NCBI RefSeq assembly: GCF_022539315.1
Contig: NC_066322.1
Span: forward strand, 19,850,765-19,914,764
Length of the DNA stretch: 64,000 nt
Direction of reading: 5' to 3'
Source of the DNA: Serinus canaria
Lineage: Eukaryota > Chordata > Aves > Passeriformes > Fringillidae
Below are positions 52,534 through 64,000 of this stretch, in pieces. The notes under the pieces are model-generated. The model saw only the letters and a program-made list of their open reading frames with translations, did no database searches and was not told the DNA's origin. The first letter of the stretch is position 1; the number at the start of each line of letters is the position of its first letter. A program made the position numbers and the translations under genes.

Positions 52534-52782
52534 TTATCTTTTAACCAGTTTTCTTCTTCTCCAGTAGAAAAGGAAACTGAAGATGTGTCCACAGAGAAAA
52601 CAGAAAAGCACAGCCAGTAACAGTGATGCTTCCAATTTCTGATCACTGTCTACTGAGTAATTTTGCTTTACAAATTGGACTAGGTTTTTCAAAAAAATAA
52701 AAATCTCATCTAGCTGATGATATATGGGGAATTTACCACCAGGCTCAAGGCAGTGCCTAGCAACAAAGTGCTCAGAGTACAA
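52534..52782 (-). other. Open frame with a membrane-segment-like C-terminus, coding status doubtful
   Basis: This minus-strand frame of about 82 codons starts at TTG and is closed upstream by a TGA two codons before. Residues about 50-72 form a continuous hydrophobic stretch, and the frame ends in a basic WRRRKLVKR segment, which is the pattern of a single-pass membrane anchor. Just after the stop lies TTGGTAAGG, a fair splice-donor match. There is no ATG start and I know no homologue. AT-rich non-coding DNA often produces hydrophobic frames of this kind, so I rate it unlikely to be a gene. Confidence 0.12.
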
Positions 52783-55700
52783 TAATCACTAATAGTATTT
52801 TGTAATAATTTCAGAAGAAAGAGCAAGAATCAAATGGATTTGATGCTTCAGTGTAGTGTCAAAACACTTTAGCACAGCAGTCAGGGACTGTGTTATGTTT
52901 AAGTCCCACACCATACATGATTTCCTTATTAAGTCTCTGGTACAGATTATCCTAAGCATTTTAATGACATTACATTGACTTCACATGATTACAAACACCC
53001 AAACCACCTCAGAATCCATTTGGCAATCCCACTGTACCAAATTATTCTGCGAACATTCTTTCCCTGATCGGAATCATCTTCCTTTAAATGAGCTCCTGGT
53101 ACTGCAGCATGCCCATGTAACACACAGCACAGGGAGAACAATGGCTGCTTAAATGCCATTCAAGTCCTTCAATTAAAATAAATTATATGAATAAAATATC
53201 AATTAGATGTTGATAATAAGAGACTTTTCGCAATTTTTTTCCCAAAGGATCAGAAGTCAACACAGTGGTAGTGCAAGGTACATTTGGAAAAGAGAACACC
53301 CATAAAAATGTAAGTAATCTGAAACACTTCACATAGGAAACAAGTCAAGCTGTTTGAGCTGTTTCTCATCTACATGAAACAAGCTTTCCTGTCTCATTGA
53401 AATTTCTGTCACAGTGATTCCCAAAGGCTTCAACAACAAAAACTTCACTTTCTGTCTTTGAAAGCTGTTGCACATTGGGTGGGTTTTGCAGTTGTTGGGT
53501 TTTTTTTTTTGGTTCCCCATGCCTGCAAAAAACAGTTTCTACTGACTACTTTGTATTATTTATATTCAATCTGGTCAATTCTAGGCTGTTCCTGCTGCAG
53601 AGAAATCACTGGAATTGCCAGATTGTCCACCCCATATGTTAATCAACACATTTAAACACATAATTTGTTCTTATAAATTGGACAATGCACAGCAGGAGCT
53701 GACAGAGGGACTCTCTAGGATAGACCAATATCAAGACCTGCTAATTTTCCTTTTTCCACCAGGTAACTCTTTGCTGGGGCACAGGACAGCCTTTTCAAGT
53801 TTTTTAAAGGTGATGTTCAGTAAAGCTCTGACAGGACAGGCTCCACAGGTGTAAATTTGACTGAGAGTGTTCCACAGTGGTCACTAGTGACAGTGAGAAA
53901 GACAAAGGCAGATAAACTAAAGACCAAGTCTCTCACTGGTGAAGAAAGTGGAATTTCACAAGACAGACAAGTTACTTGGACAGAAGCTGTTCTTTACAGA
54001 TTGCCTTACAAATTCCAAATGGCAACAGTAAATGAGCTCTCAGCTCCTGTGACACTGCTCAAGCTGAACCAAATGCCACTCCGTCAAACACTGTAGGTGC
54101 TGCCTCTTGCATTTTGCCCTTGCTCTTTAACTTAATGTTGCTGTCCTAGAGAAAAAACTGTTGACCATGAGCAAAACCAAAGTGTGTGGGGGAAACCAGT
54201 AAGCTGTCAATTAAGTAAAGCAAATGCTCTCATGATCAGATGTACTGTCCTGAAATCAGTTTCATTATTAATGTCTAACTCAAATATCATCTATTACATT
54301 AGGGCTGGCTAAGTTTTCTGCATTAATTAGAAACAAATACCCAGTGTGAAATGCCATTATTCACCTTTTATGCTCAATTTGCTTACAACCTGGAAGAAGT
54401 ATAATTTGTTCCTATTATAAACTTACATATTCTTTAAATTATTCCCCTGTGGAGTCTTGAAACTGAGATACTGATGGATTTGCATTTAATGCCTTCTCAA
54501 GCCTTCCAACCCTGTATTTTTTCACTCTGGGTTTTTCCTCAATTTAGCTGCCTAAGGATTTTAGAATATGCATAAAAAGCTCTACAATAGTAAATTCTCC
54601 ACAAATATTTTGATTGCTGTTTAAAAGAGGGAGGGATTTGTTTTTCTCTGTTCCTAATTACTGCATCACTTGATTTATTTTTCAAGCACCTACTTAACAA
54701 GGCCAGACTTAATTGAATTGCTCATTAGAAGACAGATGAACTGCAAAATACAAGAATTTTTATTCTTTCATATCATACTGCTCATTTTCACAGCTCACAT
54801 CTTGTGAACCATACCTGATTTTACAGGTTTTTATGCTACAGCTGTATGAACACTGCAAATTGCTTACTATTCCAAATAAAGATTGACTTTTCAAGACTGA
54901 TGGCAATGCATGGAAATCACATTTGTGCCAAAAGAAGGCCACTTGCTCTCTGAAAAATCAGACAGCTTCAAGATTTCCCTAAATTAACACTAAGTTACAT
55001 ACTAATACTACAGGTGTGTTGGAAGGAGAGAAATAATAGTTCTTTTGAAGTACTTCTATGAATATCTTGTATTTTAAAACCAGAAGACAAAATTAAATGT
55101 TCAGGGATTTCTCTCATTTATATCAAATTTTGTATTTGCAAAGTATAAGATTAGAACAACCGATCTGAATAAACAGTAATACTGATAAAAGTCTAGTCAA
55201 ACCTGAGCTCAGAGTGTTCATATAAACCAGTTAGCCAGCATCCTTCACAAGATTCCTGGCTCATGTATAGCACTGAAAGCACAGAGATAACATGATTTTA
55301 AAAAAATAAATAAAGGGATCCAGATAATTCCTTCCCATGAACAATTTGAGGTTTGCTGGCATGTCATCATTATTTGTGTTTGGAACACCTTTAAAATTAA
55401 TTCTTTCTGTTCAGCATCTATTAACTAAGTAATATACATTGTCCCTCTGGTGTCTTTCTGTCAATTTAGTAAATTATGTGGGTGAAGAAGCATTTTATTT
55501 TCTGCCCAGAAAAATGAAGTCATCTGTTAAACAGATAAAGGTAGAAAGACTTGAAGTTTGACCAGCTAGGTCCATCAATGTTTAAAGATTTTTTTTTCCT
55601 TTCTGTAATCTCCAATTCACTTATAAAATGACAGTGCTGACAGTTTACTGAAGAACAGCCATTTCTAACACAGCAACAAAGGAGAACAGAAAGAATCCAA

Positions 55701-56806
55701 GTGCAAGCAGTGATAGTTGGAAGCAGAGACTAGACATGCATGTGTGTGTTTCTGTCCATGTGTGCACACTGTCAAAGCTACTCAAACAAGTCTCTCGGAC
55801 AAGAAATTGCAAATAGCACTACAAATTCTAGTTTTACACATGCAGGTGCTTCTTTATTATGCCCCTCTCACCTAGAATAGTTTTGAGGGAAGCAGCTAGA
55901 AACCAATGCAATAAATAGGCCTAGACAGAGCTAAGATCCCATTCAAAAAATTCCTTCTACATCTTGTGATTGAGATGCTCTGAGCACTGAGTCTTTGCTT
56001 TCCTTCTGTGAAAAATAAAGGGAACCTTATGAAAGACATTGCCATAGGCAGCTGCCAAGGGAAAAAAATAGTCTTTTCCATTCATTCTTTTAAGGGAAAT
56101 TAACTGTACTACTTTGCAAAGTGAGTTTGGCCAGACAGCTTTCCTGGACATAAAAGACAGCCAAGTAAATCTCTAACTTCTATTTAAAGCACCGTGTGAA
56201 CGTGATGATTGCAGTAGAAAACTTTATAAAGGCTCTAGAAACCTAGAAAGACTCCATCTAGAAATCTGCAGAACCCAAGCCTCTCCCAGCCCTCAGCAGC
56301 TGACATTTTTACTCAAGTGTAAATCCAAATTTCAAATCTCAGTAAAACACCATTAAGACAGAAGAGATCGATTGTCGCCTGCTACAGGAGTGGAGATCTT
56401 GTACAAACTGAGTGCTAAGCTGATGGTAAATGAGGCTGAAAAACCCAAAACATCCTTTCGTGACTAACTGATGGAGGATGAAGTTGTTCATGACAGGATG
56501 TTTAAAAATAAAAGAGAATTTCAAAAAGTCAGGTTCACACAGCTGTAACAGTAACACATTGTGCTAAAAAGCATGCTGTGGTATTAAAAAAAAAGCCAAA
56601 AACCACTGTGCACAAACACATTGTTGGGTTTCAGCAGACAGCAAGCCCTTAGAGACTCAAAAAACCCCTCTGTGCTTCATATAAAGCCTGAATCAGAGAC
56701 ATCTCCAACAAGCTATGTACTGTAGAAAGATAATCAGTAAGTTGCTTGACAGTGTTCTTTCAGAGAGAATGGCAATTCTAATGGAAGAGGAGGGAAACAA
56801 CTAGGT
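52783..56806. other. Gene-free interval
   Basis: No open frame exceeds about 80 codons. A T run lies near 53501-53510. A short GT-rich stretch including ACATGCATGT is at about 55734-55765. I find no transposon or exon. Confidence 0.55.
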
Positions 56807-56831
56807 GGGGAGGGGAAGAAAAGAGAGGGAG
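56807..56831 (+). repeat. Pure-purine run
   Basis: Twenty-five consecutive purines (GGGGAGGGGAAGAAAAGAGA, continuing to 56831) sit within a wider purine-rich stretch (about 56781-56870) that also contains a 10-bp near-duplicate, GAGTACAGGA and GAGTACAAGA. Polypurine runs can form triplex or other non-B DNA; whether this one does is not known. Confidence 0.7.
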
Positions 56832-59800
56832 TACAGGAGAGTACAAGAAGAATAAAGGAATTAGAATGATCCCTCTCATCTATCTCATTCCAGACCAACT
56901 GCTTCTGAAGGGAAAACTAACATTTGAGACCCTATTGCTAAGATTGAAACACCTATAAAAAGAAAAGCAAATGCTAAAAGAGAATAAAACTCAGAAGATA
57001 TAAGAACCTGCCATGCCAAGAAGATTTGTTACTGGGAAAAGGTCAGCACCTTAATGAACAAAATTCCCCACCATTTTCTAAGAAAATTGTGGTTTTCCTT
57101 TTTCTAATTTTCATACATACTTCTATTAAATTTACTACATATACAGTACAGATACATATTAAATTTAGATTAAATTCTCAGTTGCCTTCAATTCAAACAT
57201 CTAATATTTCTAGCAAATTATTTGTACATCCTCTTGGCAAGCTTACTTCAGCTCTATCAACAGAAGAAAGCAGATGTACAGAGGATGTTTCAGTATTAGA
57301 ATACTAGAACAAGTCTCCCAAGCTGGAGAATGATACATGCAGGTGTAAAGAAAGACCTCAATCATGCCTTGGATCTTGTAATGGAATGGTAGGACAGTGT
57401 TTTCAGCCAGTCAAGTTACTCTGATTTACATAGCCAAGAATATAATCACAATTTTTCTAGCCCTGTTTCTCACACATTCTACAAAAGGAAGGCCAAGAGT
57501 CATGCTGAAAGAAACAAAAGTGGACTCCACTTTAAAAGGAAAAAAAGAAGCATCTTTGCAAGAGCCCCACACAAATACCTATCCAGCTCAGTGCTGGCAG
57601 CACACTCAGAGAGAACTCATTTTTCAGGGCCACTCATAAGGCCAGCTCAGCTATAATGAATCTCAGAACTAAAATTCATTAAAGCAGCAGAGATCACAGT
57701 CTCTCCTACAAAGATTCTTACAGATCTTGGTCCTGCAACCATTAATCAGGAACAATTCCCTTAAAGGTTTGCTTGAGTAATGATTCAGAGATAAAGACTA
57801 ATTATAGTCCTCTTCCACTAGGATGCCAAAAGCATAGAATTTGGTTGTGTTAATACATGATTTAGGGTAAGAGTCAACTCTGATTATAGTTCAGCATGGA
57901 AACACGGGTGTTTATCCTAGATGTATAATCTCTGTATCTCATAGTCAAGGAAGAAGAGTGCACTCCATCCTAGAAAAGGTCTTTTTGTAGGGGATGAGCT
58001 GCCCTGTGGACCTGCTTCCCCTCTCCACTGACTAGAGAAAGAGTCTGGGGCAGTGGCTCAATTTTTCTGTGAGTGAAATGACTGAGTTCCAAAGTCCCTT
58101 TTATCAGTGTTCGGTCTGCAAAAAAATTGGCTTCACAGCTGGACCTGACAGGGGTGACTACTATCTTCAGCTGTATTACAAAAGACAGCATGACACAATT
58201 TCCATGTTTAGATCATATTGAGAAAGTTAATTTAAAATTTTCAAACATGGCTACTTCTTGCAAAAAGTTCAAATAAATTTCAACAACCTTCAGCTATGTC
58301 AAGACTGAAAACTACTACCAGGATAATTATTCATGGAGACTTTTGCTTTAGGAGGAGGAAAAGTGAATAGAATAGAAATGTCATCTTTGTACAATCATTG
58401 TTTCTAGGTTTAGTTCTTAAATAAAATCTTCCACCTATAAAGGTCTTACAACAAAAATGGGAGTATTATGGTTGACAAAAAGCCAAGTAACAGGTAAAAA
58501 GTGTGTGATGATAGAGACAGTAAAAATCTTCTACTCTCTGGGGACAGAGAACCATTTCTCTACATTTCTGAGGAATAAGTGAAATACAGCAGCAAATGCT
58601 ACTGGTATGGTGCCTGAATATCAATAATAATTGTACCTGGCACTTCCATGGGCCATAGTGACTTTTATCAGAGAACTGAAAAACACTTGGAGTGCATTTC
58701 TCTTTCTAGAATGGTAGGATCTTACATAGCATTGAGTACTTCAATAAAGCAATAGAATTTTCAAAACCAGAAAAAAATAGAAACTTCAAAAGCAATAGAA
58801 TTTGAGGGTATACAGCACAACAGTAAAAGTGCTTAACAGCCTGGAGAATTAAGTCCTTTGGCCTCATTGCAACCTTACAAGCAACACAACAGAGTGATGT
58901 AAAGGGATTTTCAATAGCACAAACACAGTGTAAATGCAAAGACAGACAGCAGAGATTCCAGGGCATGTGTTGAAATGGCACAGACCTGACACTGACTTAC
59001 ATGAGCTGATGCTTCTTGTATCACTGCTGCTACCAAAACTAAACAAGCTGCATTGTCCTCAACTCCTCATCACAAGAGCTCAAACAATTGCTATCTCACA
59101 TGAAGCTAACCTGAATCTAACACACAGAAATATCTAAAGCCAATAAAATGTTGCCTTTTTTGAAAACATGGTAACTTGGACACTTGTTGCTGTAAATGAC
59201 AACATTTTAACAATGTGAAGCACCACCTCCACAGTCAGATTCTCCATGTAACTGAAGAACTCTAAGTAATGTTCTTTTAATTTATTTCTCTATTTTTGAT
59301 CCCTGAACTATTAGTTCCTATGACCTACTGATAGCAATTTAAACCTGTACATTTCCAGGATCCCAAAGAATCCAAACAATTTTTTCTATAATTGTCTAAC
59401 TTACCTAGTCTCATACCCTTATCACTGCCATAAACAGGACAAGTAACAGTTTATGACTCATAAAAACACAGCCATCTCAGCCTATTTTACACTAACATCT
59501 AGATGACATTAAACCTAAAACAAAAGTGAAAGCAAAAAGTAACAGAAAAACCAATCCCTGGGAGAAATAAATCAGAAAAGGCCTTGGGCCACACAAGAAA
59601 ATGAATTTGAAACAGCATGGAGAGAGAGATGTGGAGCAGGGGAAAGAAAATGCCAAAAGAAAATGTGAACCTAACCTATCTGCTCTTAACAATCTCAAAT
59701 TTGTGTGAGCCCTGTACTCCTCTGTTAATCTTATGAGATCTGTGGCTGTATTCCTTCCTTCATATTCATCTCCACTAAGGACCACACGGTCCTGCTCTCC

Positions 59801-62800
59801 AGTGGCTGGTGTCCTCTTCTGCTCTTTGACTGCCACCTGTCTTCCTTTTCTGTATTTAAGGCATTACATAATAAAACCATATGATGAAGAGGAGTTAAAT
59901 GCCTGTCTTGGCTCACCCTCATAAAAGTTATTTCTGTTATGGGGCTTTCTCCCTTCCCTTTCCTCATCTGGCAATTTCAAAATGACTTGACACTTCCATT
60001 GTGATCAAATGGTAGTTTCTCAACAGGGGTGAAACCTGTTTCTGAAAACAAGACATCTGTATGTATTTGGGGAACAAGGGAACATTTTCAAAAAAAATTC
60101 AAAAATGTTACCCTGTAGCAAGGAAACAAACAAATTAGGCATACTTTGGGAAAAAGAGGAGTGCCAAGGAATCCTTGACATGTGCTATGGATCTGTAATT
60201 CCTCCTTACCCTACAAGGAGCTGAGGTGCAGGCACCCCATGGAGCATCCCTTTGGAATTTATTGAGCTCCTGAGATAGGAAAGAGCAGTTTTACTTCAGC
60301 ACTCCTACAAACATCAAAGGTAACTCAGTTGAATAAAATAGCTCTGTCAGGATAAAATTAGTATGCAAAATATACAGACTGAATCAACCAGGTATGCCTA
60401 TGCATAATTTCACTTACAATTCTCAAATATTAAAAAGACATCTCTAAAGAAGCCATCTTAAAAAAGCTGTATAAAACCTGCTCTTGGTTTTACAAAATAT
60501 AGGAAAGTAAACTATTGAAAAAGGCCAGAAATACTTTACAGACAGAACTATGAGAAATTTTCACATAGTCACATGAAGCAACACAATCTATTTTACCCTG
60601 TTGAGAGTCTTCAAATATGCTTATCAGTGGAGAATCTTCTCATTCTAGTAAAACCTTGCAACTCTTGATCTTTAATAGATTGACCAGAGTTTATAAAACT
60701 TTTGCTGAGAATACACCAAACCAGAGTATATTTGTATGCATGGGTCAAAATCATAGGGTACTCAGTGCAGTGTGGGGCTGGACTGCACACTCCTGAGATG
60801 TTACTCATCTTGATTTCACACTTCCAAGTTAAAATCTTGGACAATTTCCTCTGACTTACTTTTGTTCTAATACCATAATTCAATGTGAAATTTAGTGAAA
60901 TACTGATAACCAAAACACTGGGGTCAGTTTTCCAGTTCTTAGCTACAATCTGCCTGAACTCCTGTGATGTAACCTGACTGCATTCAAAGCAGGATCTGGG
61001 TCTAGCAAAGACAAAATGTTCTGTAAGTAAAGGAGGCCCCCCACAGGAGCACAGCAGCCTGGTTCACTCACACAAAGCAAAGAGAATAGAGAAAAATTCA
61101 TGCGTTTTTTTTTACCATTTCCACTTCTGTGTAAGTATGAAAAAATAAATACATTGCAAATATAGTCATGCTCTAGCTCTCTGAGGAAAAAAGTAATAAA
61201 TAAAATTAGAAACCAAAACTGGAAAGGCCTGTTGCTGTCTGGCTTTTCAGAGAACACGAGTGTTAGCAGCCAGGACTTCCCAATCACATGACACCACAGA
61301 CTGAGGAACTTCAAGACTACAGAAGCTTAGTAGCCAAAGTTACTTTCATCTGTTATTTTCTTTAATGAATAACAGCATCAAAGCCAGAAAAATATGACAG
61401 CAGCTGACAGTGTGGGTGGTGATATAGAAAAATATGGAGAAAAGTATTCTAAGTATTTTTCCCCCTAATATCCTATAAACCACATGCATTTACCACATGT
61501 ATTTAAAGGCTGGTGACCAAAATTAGCCAACACTGTAGCTCCCTACAACCTAACCAGGCTATTTATATACTGATCCTTGAAGAGATCAAATCCCCTGTCC
61601 CTGACTTTGCATTATTATTAAGCCCAAAATTAAGATTTCTAACCCTGCCAATAACACATGGGGAGGTTCTGCTGCTCCTAACCAATGCCCTATTTTTTTT
61701 TCTAAAGTACATGTTTTTCTACATACAAGAGAATGAGGAAACGATTGTGCAGCCTCAGTTTTGCTTTCTCATGACCACGCCTTGTGACACATAGCTGAAA
61801 CTTACTCATGGGATAATTACATTCTCTTGTGTCCTAGGAGTTCCCTGTCTCATATCCTTGAGATGCCAGGACCAAGAACTGATGTTACATTGAATGACTG
61901 GGGTATTCCCACAACCATGCAGGTGCATGTGCGTAAATGCATAAACACACACAACAGCAGTTCTGAACCACAGCCATAAAAATTGAGCCTTAGCAAGAAT
62001 AATTTCCTCTCTAAATTCATGGATCCATCATTTTTTAGAATTGATGCGTTCTTGGCAGTTAATTAAATTATCAAAATTTGGTATGTACTTTGTCAATATC
62101 TGAATTAGATGCATTTTTATAATGGTGGGCAATAAATACCAACTGCTTAAAAGAATCCAGTGCTGTGTGCACTGACTACAGGGCTATTACAGCTGTTTCA
62201 GGGTTAAGATTTGCAAGGGGCAGGAGCTGACATGCAGGCAGAGAGGCATTCAAACTGGGAAAACTTTGTCCCAGAGCATTTTGCTACATGCAAGCAACAA
62301 TCAGGTTCAGTTATTATCATCAGTGCTTACAGAGCAAGCTCCCCATTCAGAACACTTATCCCTCAATTCACCTCACAGCTACATTGTCACCCTCAATCCA
62401 CCCCCACCGTATGCAGCAGCAGCAAATGGACAGCCAGGAGACACTATAAATATGAATAACTCTTTCAGAACACTTATTCAGAAACTATGAAATCACATGA
62501 TTATAAACAACATCATAGTCTATGCTAAAAATTGCTTTTTAAAAGTTGTAGTAGCTTAAACACTCAAGGACAAAGCAAGAATCTGATTAGAACTCTGCTG
62601 CTGGATCTGATATCTTGAACACTCCATTCTATTTTGAAATTTGCTTTTCTTCTTCAAATTAAGTTATCTGTTTATAAACGAGATCTAAACTCCTCCTGGG
62701 GTTGATCTAATAATAACAAAATAAAAACCAAAAAGAGAAAAAGCACCTTCAAAGCTGATATTTGCTCAAAACCTGGAGCAGTTGCCATGGAAATCATATT

Positions 62801-63491
62801 CTTTTGATCCATAAATATCGTCAATATAGCATGAGTATTTGAACCAGGTCCAGCTAGTTTGAAATAAGAAAATAAGAGGGAAATGAAAATGACAGAAGAA
62901 AAAAAAGGGATAAGACTCTCAAAAAGTTACCTCGTCTTTTCAAGCTTTCTTCCCAAGTCTGTGTTTTCCAAATATTAATTTTAATCATTATTTAAAGTGT
63001 TTAACAGGCAAAAGATTTAAACAAAAAGACCAAATGAAGGGCAAGATTGTTAAATATTGCTTAACATATTAGCAGTATGAATACTGTGGGCATTTATTAG
63101 CTGTACACAGTCAATAAAATATTATTGAACGAGAACACATCTGCATTTAAACTTTTGAATACATCATTTAACTCAGAAGGATTACTCATTTTTTAACGTA
63201 CTCAAGAATCTTTGTCATAAAGTCAAGGCTACATGGAACCTCCATAACCCCCTTAGAAATCTGGAGATGACGGGGAAGACTTCACCACACAACTCTGTCC
63301 ATGACACTCAACACCAGTAAGAGAGCTTGTCTTCTACAGCTTCTACCTTCTCCCTCTCCACTCCACTTTGCACTTTACCTGCCTCAGGTATGACCAGGAA
63401 TGAGCTTCAGAATTGGCTGCACTTTTTTGTTAATACAAGTAAGAGCATAACTGAGGAAAGGCAGCTGTCGTTAATCAATGTGGTATCATGC
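56832..63491. other. Gene-free interval
   Basis: Open frames of note are 123 codons (60943-61314, minus) and 114 codons (59492-59836, minus). The first half of the 114-codon frame is hydrophilic and the rest strongly hydrophobic; neither frame resembles a known protein. A 93-codon plus frame lies at 57026-57307. The stretch 63040-63150 has the look of conserved non-coding sequence (TAAATATTGCTTAACATATT and similar), on impression only. I see no repeat element that I can name. Confidence 0.5.
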
Positions 63492-63531
63492 TGCACTTCC
63501 CACAAGTGTGCAGCACTTCCCAAAAATGTGC
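63492..63531 (+). repeat. 20-bp imperfect tandem duplication
   Basis: TGCACTTCCCACAAGTGTGC (63492-63511) is followed directly by AGCACTTCCCAAAAATGTGC (63512-63531), matching at 17 of 20 positions. Confidence 0.7.
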
Positions 63532-64000
63532 CTCAAGGATCAGTGATGTCTCTGTCCATGCCTGGGTGGTAGGGCAGAGCAGCATGGCAACAGGCATCAC
63601 ACTTGGAAACTGACAGGGGTGATTGGAAATTTACCTCTATTCCAGGCTCAGTTTCTGCAGCTTAGCCAGGTAAACCAAGACCAGGAGACCTAGACTGTCT
63701 GCAGGATAACTCATTACTTCCCGTTTTCCTTCAAGAACTGAAACAACTGAGCTTATATTTCCCATCTCTGGATAGTAGATGGAGATGGGGATGACTCAAA
63801 AGAGGCAAATTTATATGGTCTAGGGTATTTTGGAAAAACAGAGACTTACACCTCATGCTCCTCTGACCTCCTTACACCCCAGCTTCCTGCACAGGAAGAG
63901 CTTGAGGATAACTTCTGAGTTTGCTGGATGCATCCTTGGAGAACACACTGCAGAGCAGCTACAGCAAATACTTTTCCAAGCAAATTCTGAAGGAAGGAAG
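63532..64000. other. Gene-free end of window
   Basis: The sequence is moderately G+C-rich compared with the rest and has no open frame or element I can support. An element crossing the window edge cannot be ruled out. Confidence 0.5.

Noticed and set aside
59492..59836. 114-codon minus-strand open frame with a hydrophilic first half
   Set aside because: It looked more protein-like at first, but I recognise no family. Another minus-strand frame (59731-59967) overlaps its hydrophilic part.
60943..61314. 123-codon minus-strand open frame
   Set aside because: No domain, mixed composition and no supporting splice or promoter signals.
1..64000. Prokaryotic features such as operons, CRISPR arrays or insertion sequences
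   Set aside because: Base composition, absence of long open frames and presence of SINE and LTR elements show animal nuclear DNA.

Overview
The window looks like vertebrate nuclear DNA, most likely from a bird and probably a passerine. It is AT-rich and CpG-poor, with long gene-free stretches and many short A/T homopolymers. The best lineage clues are a short interspersed element at about 37081-37219, which has a tRNA-Ile-like head fused to a CR1-like tail (the architecture I know as TguSINE1 of songbirds), and an ERVL-type LTR at about 3180-3818 of the kind common in bird genomes. A second, ERVK-like LTR lies at about 38102-38546. These names come from memory of the families; no database search was possible.

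I find no exon, gene, rRNA, tRNA, CRISPR array or other prokaryote-type feature that I can defend. The longest open frame is 163 codons (20020-20511, plus). Others reach about 115-130 codons, which is roughly what 64 kb of AT-rich non-coding DNA gives by chance, and none shows a domain I recognise. The window is best read as a gene desert or the inside of a very large intron.

Layout: 1-3179 has no identified element. 3180-3818 is the ERVL-type LTR, followed by a primer-binding-site-like motif (3827-3844) and a decayed piece of internal region to about 4316. 4317-15178 is gene-free, with an A-rich/AAAG tract (10281-10384), a 24-bp palindrome built on octamer motifs (9396-9419), a CpG cluster (12521-12600) and a strong hairpin (13401-13435). 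15179-15774 is bounded by 31-bp inverted repeats and may be an unnamed mobile element. 15775-37080 is gene-free with simple repeats and an 18-bp palindrome (36264-36281). 37081-37219 is the SINE. 38102-38546 is the ERVK-like LTR with visible CCAAT and TATA boxes. 38634-64000 is gene-free, with a G-depleted A/C-rich tract (43111-43305), a POU/homeodomain-motif cluster (45655-45800), a GC-rich patch with nested inverted repeats (46111-46340), a pure-purine run (56807-56831) and a small tandem duplication (63492-63531).

No set of genes works together here. The biology visible is retroelement decay plus candidate cis-regulatory and structure-forming DNA. I did not find an undescribed system that I would defend. 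The best leads are the inverted-repeat-bounded segment at 15179-15774 and the symmetric motif sites.
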